Origin: Clarkia xantiana subsp. parviflora
Lineage: Eukaryota; Streptophyta; Magnoliopsida; Myrtales; Onagraceae
Assembly: GCA_036873135.1 (NCBI GenBank)
Contig: JAPTYO010000002.1
Coordinates: forward strand, 49,284,204-49,348,203
Direction of reading: 5' to 3'
DNA: 64,000 nucleotides
The number at the start of each line of letters is the position of its first letter. Within the stretch, counting starts at the first letter, position 1. The position numbers and the translations under genes were made by a program. The notes beneath the pieces are model-generated. The model had not been told where the DNA came from. It made no database searches and saw nothing but the letters and a program-made list of their open reading frames with translations. This document shows positions 55,266 through 64,000 of this stretch, one piece after another.

Positions 55266-57380
55266 TCCTGGTTTAGCTATATGACCATCAGGTTCAACTT
55301 GATTCGTCTCAACTACAACAGTGTTTACGTGTGGTAGGGTTTATTCCTCCCACTAGATTTACTATGAAAATGTTCCCATTCTCATTTACCATGTCATTCA
55401 CTTGAGTTGCTGGTTCAAATCTCTCCCACTCGAATTAAGTGGGACCTGACTGTCATTGTTATTCTGCTCCGCTTTGATCATGACTTCGTTGATTGAAACT
55501 GTTCATGCATTTGGAAAATTCGCACTCTTAGTGATGTAACATCTCATGTTCGACCTCTACACCATTTTATAATCAAGCTGTAAACATGTATTTTTTAAGT
55601 GTAACGGACGTACTCTTGTCCTAAATACGTGTTTATTGCGCAAATTAATGTCGCATGGTGATATGATTTAACTCATTATCACCTTTCAGCTATAATGGCG
55701 ACGTTCCTTACCGATATCAATGGAACACAGTTTTACATTTATGTGAATCATCTTTCATCATCCCATAGGGAACCTTTGATAGAATGACTCCAACATTATG
55801 TAAATACATACTGTGCTTCTTGAAGTGTGTCTTTTAACTTGAACGCCTAGCCTGACTTATCGTTCAAGGCTTATGGAAGGAAAATCGTTTAACCGACTTC
55901 ATCCTTCTTCGTTTGCTAACTTATTTCAGAGATTTTATCCCATCTCCGAACCGAGCATTTCGGGTTTTCACCTTTTTCGTCAGTTGATACTTTTACAAGG
56001 TCTTATTAGCTTTCGAAGCATACTTCCTACCGATGTAAATGTTATCAATAAGTTATTTCCGAAGGAACGCAAATGAAAATTCAGCACATCATCATTTAAA
56101 CACTTCATTATTAAATTTGTACATTGAAACGATGTGCTCCGTCTTTCGAGGTCCAGTTACACGTTATCACTATTCACCAAAGGTTTAACCTTAGGTTAAA
56201 TCGTTTCATTTCTGAATTTAATTTAATTTAATTTAATTTAATCCAATCGGTTTCGCACATGATCATCATTACATTTTATTTCATTCAATGGAGTACTAAT
56301 AATAAAGAAAGAGTTACATTATTTGATCTAGCTACGCAATCGATGGGTTTATACAGTTCAGCTTGGTTGTGCTGACTGAGATGACAGAGTACGTGAATCG
56401 TTTCGTTTCATTCGACCACTTTTACCTGGCCGAAATTTCGTTTCGGATCGATCCCTCTTAGCTGGGTCGATTAATTTTTACAAGTAGATCACATTTCAAA
56501 TCGAACGGAAACTAGTTTATTCAATAAACCCGAATCTCGAAATAACCAAAATTTTATTATCTCAAACGACCGATAAATGACAATGATAGGGTTCTTGATC
56601 TTTAGATCGCGTATTCGATCCATGATTGTCGCATAGATAGTCGAGAACTTTAAGTCATGTTGAACTTCACATCTGAGTAATTCACGAGTGAATTACATCA
56701 AATGATCTGTGTCTGTATAAAACGTTTTACAGCTTCATACACATGACCTACGTGGCGTACTAGAGATGCACTTTATCAACATGGTTTAACCCAACGAATT
56801 ATCGTCTAAGACCTTTATGGTCCAGTTCTCTCTATGATATGCGGATCATGGTTGACTTCTTTGAACCCAGTATGGCGAGCAGAGAAGGTTTCCCTTTTAC
56901 TGCTGTGGTTACTGTACTTGATTAGGCTCAAGATCATTGAGTCATGTCAAAATCAGACAACCATATACATATTTTCCATGTTGACCTTTCATTCTGAAGA
57001 TCCGATACGGGTTTTACGCCAACATCCATGAAAAGAGAGAAGACCATCACGTTTAACCGAAACGTTTAGATTTTGCATCCTTACTTCCACCGAGGCGGAT
57101 GCTAAGCGATACTAAGCTGCAACGTTGCCTGGTTGTAATTGAAGTCTTCTTCAACCCCCTTTTTACCAAGGTGGAATGTATCACCACATATGCGTTCAGA
57201 TCATCAAAGAACCCACTCCCATGCTTGGTGAAATCAATTATTACATTCGTCTCTCATTTTCAAAATCATACAGACTATTTATATTCATCTGTAGCTGTCC
57301 TCTCTACTTTTTGGAATCGTAGTAGAGAGTTCAATATGTACTCCTTTTTTTTTCGTCATGATTCACACTATCAAGATTGC
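55266..57380 (-). other. Element G region where gag, protease and integrase are expected
   Basis: 2.1 kb without recognisable gag, DSG protease or integrase motifs. It lies between the conserved 5' leader and the RT linker. Either the coding region was replaced by unrelated sequence or it has decayed beyond recognition by eye. Confidence 0.5.
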
Positions 57381-59489
57381 GAGGAATATCGAATCGCACT
57401 AAATTAACCAATTCATACTAACACATCGATGATTATGCAAAAATTAGGGAGACAATAAAATTTTGAGAAAGAATTGCATACATCAGATATCTATTAAGAC
57501 TGAATCCGACAAATAATGATTCATCAGTCATCTAAACCAACCGACCACCAGTAAACCAATGGAAGATGGCTATGAAAGAGTTCACACTATCGCTGTCTTC
57601 TATCTAATAAATCAGTCTCTTAAAATGGTTTTAATCGCAAATTACCGGAACAGGAATTTAAAAAAAAAACATACCCGATCATGGCTTTCCCAAGGCCCAT
57701 TTTGTTTTGGAAAATCATTCCGATGAATTCACTCATGCATACATAATTCTACTATCCATGTAAATTATCATATGTCAATCATTCATCATACACACCACAC
57801 ACATGCTTACGCGTCATGTGTCTAATGTTCTGAGGAACTCATGCTTGCATTCATAATTCTACTTACAAGTAAATTATCAAATGTAACTTCATCCTCAACA
57901 TTCTAGTATAAGTGTCAAACATGTATCATTCACATCAATCATACATATTTGGTGATTGTTTTTCGATTTTAAAATAATTTTAAACATTAGGGGCTGATTT
58001 GCAATTCATGCTTATATCAATTACGCAAATTTCTAGACATGAATCCTAGGCATTTCCAACCATCACAGCATGTCTATCCAAGTGCGCATTCCATATATTT
58101 AACCAGGGCTCCGCTCACAACATGCAATATCCAGCTAGCTTGACTTAGTCAAGACAACATTTCTAATCTTGCATTAATATACGTTGAATAATAAACAATT
58201 GCAATTCAGCCCTCTAATTAATCCAGTCCCAAAAACATGTATCTCCGAGATCCATCCCCATAATCGAAACAAGGCATAAAAGTTAGCAACCTTACGAGCA
58301 CTGTGTAGTCCTTTTCGAGGTTAAAAAAACATTTGGATTTTAAAACTTGACCTCCCTATTTTAATTGACCTGAATTCGATTTAGAAAACATTGTTCGGTT
58401 CAGTCAATTTCAGTCCATTTTGGTCCAGTTCGGTTTGGTTCAAAAAATTCGGTTCGGTCCAGCAAAATCCTGTTCGGTTCGGTCCGGTTTTAATTTTAAA
58501 ATATGGTTTGGTCCGAACCGGTCCAATAAAATAGGGTTCGGTTCGGTTGAACACTCAAAACCGGTTCGGTTAGATCCACTTAATTACCCCGGTCCGACCC
58601 GCCCGAATAGGTCGAACCGATTGAGAAAATCCGGTTCGGTTTTATTTCGTCCCGGTTTAACATATTGGACTGGCTCAATAATTAAAATTTAAAAGGTTGG
58701 GCCGAAATGCTTACTTGTGGCCCAAGTAGGGTTTTAAAGTCCAAAAATATTTATCTTGACCACCAAGTAACATTAATTATATAAAATAATTTCCAATATT
58801 AATATATATATATTTCGGCACTAATTAAATATATACATATTTATTGCCAAGATTCTATCTATAAGACAAAATCAATCAACAATATATATATGTATATATA
58901 AAACTTCGGTTTACGTATATATATTATATTTTATTTATTGTCAATATCTTTAATAGGGAAACAAATAACTGACAATATATTTTCTCAATCTTTTAGGTAA
59001 CTAAATCTATCAATAATATCTATACCCTATTTAAATATTTAGATATACTGATAGTGATATATATTTCTATATATTATTGTGAATCTATCCTAATGTTCCC
59101 AATTATAGATATATTGTTACCTTAATTAAAAATTAAAATACGGCAAACAATATTATTTTAAAAACTGGCCAAAATTTTATCCTTGGTGATGAAGAAATAA
59201 AAAAAAAATTTACCTTGTAAATTCATTAGGGTTTTCGGCCATAAACATGAAATTGGGAACAAGTGGTCAAATTTTAATAAGATCTACAATCCAATGTTTG
59301 ATTTTGATAAATATAACTTTTTTTCTTGAAGATCATGAACATCAAATTAACGTAGAACATGGAAATTTCGGACCCATCATAAAAACCCTTAAAAATTTGA
59401 AAATTTTAAATCTTTTTATTTTAAAATTTTCGGTCCAAAATTAAAAATTTCAAGAACACCAGTTTATCAAAATCATGAACTCCTAACAC
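57381..59489 (-). other. Element G 5' untranslated leader
   Basis: Matches the leader of H (60106-62032) in inverse orientation, including the dense gaaccgg/ggttcgg block (58390-58680), the part near 58250 with ataatcgaaac, and the atagatatctgatg-like end (57480-57500). No coding sequence. Confidence 0.8.
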
Positions 59490-59504
59490 TCGCTTTGATA
59501 CCAC
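59490..59504 (-). other. Primer binding site of element G
   Basis: On the minus strand, GGTGGTATCAAAGCG follows the LTR, a Met-tRNA-type site with one change from TGGTATCAGAGC. Confidence 0.85.
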
Positions 59505-60100
59505 CGTTAGATTACGGGGAGTAATCACTACGGAACCTTAAATATGGTATGTGCTAGTACTATCAATTACGCAGCGGAAAGTTTACACATACCTCAAGAG
59601 TAACTGTAGTCCAAGATCCTTGCTCAAGGGAGTACGCGATCCTCCGGTCGGGACCCGTAGAGGTTCTTGTTAGAGAAGCTCTATGTGGTGCAGCTCCACA
59701 GCAAAGCCTCTGATCGATTCTTGGCACGGGGACAGATCTCTGGAGATTTTGCTCGAAAGCAATTTGGCACACCCTAGGTGTTATATGTTTCGGCCGAACC
59801 TTGTGGTGTGGGAGGGGGGTTTTTCTCTCTAAAACACTATTGTGAGGGAATTATGATTAACCCTAAAATTTCCCTAACACCTCTTATTTATAGAAGGAGT
59901 AAAGTGGACAAAAGTCCACTTTACCCCACCATAAATATTCGGCCGGCCTATGTATTTGGGGAGGCCCAATTTTGGCCTTCCATGTCAATTGAGATTAGGT
60001 CTAGACCCAATTACCCTAATGTGACATTTACCCAAGTTCATTAGGTAAACTCTACATATTATGGGCTACCAATTACGGCGCCCATCACCATATGCTTACA
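59505..60100 (-). repeat. 5' LTR of element G
   Basis: 596 bp, similar to the 3' LTR over its full length with visibly more base differences than the LTR pair of F. Its inner end reads CTAACG where the other copy has CTAACA. It is followed by TGGTG at 60101-60105. Confidence 0.92.
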
Positions 60101-60105
60101 TGGTG

Positions 60106-62032
60106 TTGTTGTTTTTTTTTCTTAATGCTGGGCGAAATTTTAAAGGTTTTTAAAATTTAAAATTTTCGAATTTTTTGGGTTATTTTCGGATTGGCCATGT
60201 TTTTCATGATGTTCATAGTGAAGTTTGATGTTCATGATCTTCTAGAAAAACAATACTTTTATCAAATTCAAAATTTGGATTCTTGATCTTTGAAAAATTT
60301 GATCTTGAACTTTGACCACATACACTAATTTTGGTGTTTTCGGCCGAACCTCACTTTAGGTGTTCAAGGTGATTTTTTTTTTTTTAATTTCTTAGTCCAC
60401 AAATAACCTAAAAGTGACTAAAAATATTGACAAATATTATGATAATATTAGGCCAAAATTTTTAAATCCAATGGATTAGACCAAAATTAGTGCTAGATTC
60501 ATAAGGTAATTAGGGATCTAGATACTATTGGTAATATAATTGCCTAAAAAAAGATTGAGAAAATATATATTATTGATGAAATTTATATCCCTAAATATTG
60601 AATATTGACAATAATATATTTTCTAAAAGATATATATATATATATATATGTGTAGAAAATTCGACATTATTTAATAATTAATTGTTACTTGGAGGTCATG
60701 TTAAGCTTTTAGTGGACTTTAAAACCCTACTTGGCCCACAAGTAATAATTCGGACCGAACCCTATGGGTTATGGACCGGTCTAATTTTAGCACATCCGGG
60801 TCGGGTCAACCAACGCGGAATTCCATGTGAACCGAACCGGACCGAACGGGTTGAACAGGACCGAACTGGGTCGGGTTACACGGCTTAAACCGGAGCGGGT
60901 CAAACGCCGGGTTTTCTCAATCGGGCCGACCCATTCGGGTCGGGTCGGACCAGGGCAACTAGGATGGTTCGATCCGACCCGGTTTGAGTGACAAACCGAA
61001 GCGAAATCCTATTTTTGAACCGAACCGGTCCAGCCAAACCTTAATACCGAACCGAACCAGAAATTAACTAATCCGAACCGAATTAATTAAATAAAATAGG
61101 ATGGTCATTTTTTTTTAAATACTAATGTTTTTCGAACTTTAAATTACCTACAGTGTGCTCAAAGGTTTAATATTTCATCGATTTATTTAAACCTGATGCC
61201 TAGTTTCGATTATGGGGATAGATCTCGAAAATGCATGATTTTGGGATTGAATCATTTAGTTGGCTGAATTGCAATTGCTATTTAATTGATATTATTGCAT
61301 GAGTAGAACTATCGTCTTGACTAGGTCTAGCTAGCTGGATTATGCATATTGTGTGCAGAGCCCTGGTTTTTAATTAATGAGTGGCGCACTAGGATATACA
61401 TGTTGTGATGATTGATTCATGTCTAGAAGTACGCATGATTGGTTTATAGCATGAATTTCAAGTCAGCCCCAAATGTTTTAAAAGCAGATATTCAGTCCCC
61501 AAATATGCATGTATGTATGGTATGATCACGCATGATGCGTATGCATGAATGCTGATGATGAATTAGCATGTGATAGTTTACCTAAGCAGTAGAATTATAT
61601 AGGCTGAGCATGAGTTCCTCTGAACATTTGACGCGTATGCATGAGGTGTGTTGGTTTATTGGATGTGATCTGCCCTTGATAATTTACTTGTATAGTAAAA
61701 TTATATGTGCAAATTTGAGTTCCTAGAAACATTTTAAAAAGGGGCCTTGTGAAAGCTAAGATCTGGTGTTTTAAAAACCTCTAGTTCCGGTTGTTGCGAT
61801 TAAACGGATTTTAAAGACTTATCTATTAGAAAGAAGACGACGGTAATGTGAAATATTTCATGACCCCCTTTCCCTCGGTTTACTGTCGGTCGGTTTGGTT
61901 AGATGTCTGAGGAATCATTATTAGTCATCTTATATCTCATAGATATCTGATGGACGAAATTCTTTTTCAAAATGTTACTGTCTTCCCGCTTATGCACAAT
62001 TGTCAATATGTTAGTATCGAATAGCTGCACAG
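60106..62032 (+). other. Element H 5' untranslated leader
   Basis: 1.9 kb with no coding sequence. It holds a (TA) tract near 60630, the gaaccgg/cgggtcgg-rich block (60750-61080) and then AT-rich sequence up to the gag ATG at 62033. It is the inverse counterpart of 57381-59489. Confidence 0.8.
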
Positions 62033-62870
62033 ATGGATTCATCATGTGCTAATGAACTTTTAAATGAGACGAACTACGACTCGTGGTGCAAACGCATAAG
62101 TAATCTGCTAGAAGGCGAAGGTCTGATAGACCACATTCAGAGAACGATGAGTTGTCCAGATGCGGGCCTGACTAAAGGGCTGGCATACACCCACTTCAAG
62201 TGGGAGCAGGATAATACAAGGGAAAAGGAGATTTTGCTGTCGCAGATGTCTTCGCACATCGAAAACGAGAATAGGGATATCTTCCACAAAGGATATCTGA
62301 GATGCCCTGTAACTGAAATATGGAAGCGGTTTAGCAGATATACTGCACCCACTTATACCACCTTTAGATAAATGTCTAAAGAGCAGCAACAGTGTACTTG
62401 AAAAGGCACACAAACTCCTTAGCACGACCAAACCGATTGAAGAAGAAAGTCGGAGGGTTGAATGAGATAAAATTCAGGCCATAATTGGGATTTTCCCAAA
62501 GTCCCGGAGAGCAACCAGGATATCACTTACTCTTAGAAGTTCGGTGCTTGATCTCTCAAGTTTCATGAAGATAGTCGAGATGGAACAAACTCGATTGGAA
62601 TTGGTTACGGAAGAAACCAAAATACCCAAACAACCTGCTGGACAAAAGAAGAGGAAATGGGGCAAGGGAAAGAAACAACAGGCAGTTGGCAGTAAAACGT
62701 TAATGAAACCTGAACTAAGCAAGCTCCAGTTAAAATCAGAGATGGTTTGCAAGGACTCCGGCCCTCGCCACATAGGTGATGGTGCCAGGACTAAAAAATC
62801 GCATACTGTCAAGGTCTGTGACATTGGATATGTTAAGGAAACTTTAGTTTCCTCTATTGTCATGTTAACT
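62033..62870 (+). pseudogene. Element H gag
   Basis: The ATG at 62033 opens M-D-S-S-C-A-N-E-L-L-N-E-T-N-Y-D-S-W, a typical start of a plant Copia gag. The frame stops at 62371, and several stops follow. A later frame (62544-) carries the charged C-terminal part with K-K-R-K-W-G-K-G-K-K. I do not see the CCHC zinc knuckle that normally stands before the protease. Confidence 0.8.
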
Positions 62871-63411
62871 GATTCAAATTCCTTTTGGATTCTTGATTCA
62901 GGTGCAACGGACCACATAACCAATGAAAAAATTTCATTTGCCATGTTCAGACGAATGTCGAAGGATTCAAAAAAGGATATACATTGGCGACAGCTCTCAA
63001 GTTGACGTCGAAGGAATAAGGAACTGCAAATTGCCGATGCGCAATGACAGAACCTTATTTCTAGAAAATGTCCTTTTTGCTCCTAGAATTCGGAGGAATG
63101 TTGTTTCTGTAACTTCTCTTATGGATAATGGATTTTCTTTATCATTTGAGAATTCCCTTGTTCGCATAAATAAAGGCGTTTCCTTTTATGGTCATACATT
63201 TTCCTCTAATGGTCTCATCGTCATGTATCTGAATGGACATGAAAATTCAAATCGAATGTACTCATTGTCGTCTAGGGAAGTAGAAACTGATGCGGCCGGA
63301 TGGCATGCGAGGTTGGGACATATAGGCTTCGACAGTGTTCAGACCTTTGCTCGGAGAGGACTACTCCCGGGCGCGATGCATGTGGTGAAACCACTTGCGA
63401 AGATTGTCTAG
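62871..63411 (+). pseudogene. Element H protease and pre-integrase region
   Basis: The aspartic protease motif is I-L-D-S-G-A-T-D-H at about 62885-62915. A frame change follows near 62940-62970, then Y-I-G-D-S-S, N-V-L-F-A-P and the pre-integrase H-A-R-L-G-H-I-G (about 63303-63326). The frame changes again near 63390, before the C-E-D-C of the integrase zinc region. Confidence 0.85.
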
Positions 63412-64000
63412 CCGGATATTCAACCCGCAAGCCATTCAGAGAATCACTACGAGCCGAATATCCATTGCATTTAATTCATTCAGACGTTTGTGGACCCATA
63501 AATGTCACTGCTAGGGGTGGAAAACGTTACTTCGTTAGATTCATCAACGACTTCACCCGTTATGGGTTTACTTATTTGATTTCTCATAAATCCAAGGCTA
63601 TTGACTGCTTTAGAAGCTTTCTTAACCTCGTAGTGAATCAGCAGGAGTGAAAGGTGAAAACCCTTCGCACGAATAAAGGTGGAGAATATCTCTCTAATGA
63701 GTTCAAGAAGTTATGCGATGAAAGATGTATTGTACATCAAACTACAATTCCTTACACGCCACAGCAAAACGGTGTGGCTGAACTACGTAATCGTACACTC
63801 CTTGATATGGTAAAACCATGATGTCGCAGGCAAAGTTTCCAATCTCCTATTGGGGTGATGCACTTATGACTGCCACACATGTAGTAAAACTTGTCCCTAC
63901 AAAGTCGGTAGACACGACACCATATGAGCTATGATTTGGTAGAGAGGTGGAGCATTCACGCATCAAACTGACAGCCGTTATGGCAAGTTAGGACCTAGAG
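63395..64000 (+). pseudogene. Element H integrase core (cut by window end)
   Basis: Contains the zinc Cys pair, then H-S-D-V-C-G-P (first catalytic Asp) and F-I-N-D-F-T-R-Y. A TGA follows at 63648-63650. Then comes L-R-T-N-K-G-G-E-Y, where relatives have Asp in the place of this Asn (second catalytic position), and P-Q-Q-N-G-V-A-E with the catalytic Glu. More stops follow from about 63819. One catalytic residue is lost and the frame is broken repeatedly. Confidence 0.85.

Larger units (their letters stand above)
51648..60100 (-). mobile_element. Element G: Copia inserted in H, 8.45 kb
   Basis: Minus-strand element with LTRs of 598 and 596 bp and target duplication TGGTG (51643-51647 and 60101-60105). 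It keeps a primer site, the RT C-terminal part and RNase H, but I see no gag, protease or integrase. It belongs to the same broad Copia family as H but in opposite orientation. Confidence 0.9.
51008..64000 (+). mobile_element. Element H: decayed Copia, interrupted by G, runs off the window
   Basis: Plus-strand Ty1/Copia element with 5' LTR, primer site, a long untranslated leader, gag, protease and the first part of integrase. G is inserted about 50 bp after the LTR. Many stops and frame changes and a lost integrase Asp show that it is inactive. RT, RNase H and the 3' LTR should lie to the right of the window. Confidence 0.88.

Overview
This window is plant nuclear repetitive DNA. I see no host gene, tRNA or rRNA. 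Every recognisable coding region belongs to an LTR retrotransposon: Ty3/Gypsy of the Tat group (Ogre-like and Retand-like) and Ty1/Copia. Dual RNase H domains, an Ogre-type tRNA-Arg-like primer site, a spliced gag-pro/RT junction and Met-tRNA-type Copia primer sites all point to a large, repeat-rich angiosperm genome. The species cannot be named from the sequence.

Eight elements (called A to H here) are nested. A (1-11827, +, left end outside the window) is a non-autonomous gag-only Gypsy element. Its interior is a macrosatellite of about 2.5 kb units, each made of a broken gag piece, a 77-bp repeat block and a 53-bp hairpin repeat block. A sits in B (11828-16584, -), a Gypsy element without its gag core and with decayed pol. 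B sits in C (16585-18617 plus 31335-31771, -), which keeps gag and a 5' LTR of the same family as A. D (18618-31329, +) is a complete Ogre-like element inserted in C's 5' LTR, with target duplication CTGTG. C sits in the 5' LTR of E (31772-38125 plus 49110-49506, +), a coding-free derivative of the Ogre type. F (38126-49104, -) is a very young Retand/Tat-like element inserted in E's 3' LTR, with target duplication CTAGC. To the right, H (51008-51647 plus 60106-64000, +, runs off the window) is a decayed Copia element interrupted by G (51648-60100, -), a related Copia element, with target duplication TGGTG.

F is the most complete unit. It has 651-bp LTRs with one difference, an uninterrupted 1865-codon gag-pol on the minus strand, and on the opposite strand a second gene with its own TATA box and three predicted in-frame introns. 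The two genes converge on a tandem repeat of about 51 bp. A keeps what may be the last piece of an equivalent antisense gene. D shows the Ogre arrangement of ORF1, gag-pro, intron, and RT-RNaseH-integrase, but carries several nonsense codons.

A, B, C and E have their other ends left of the window. The nesting predicts what lies there: A's 5' part, then the B 3' LTR, then C protease to 3' LTR, then the first part of the E 5' LTR.
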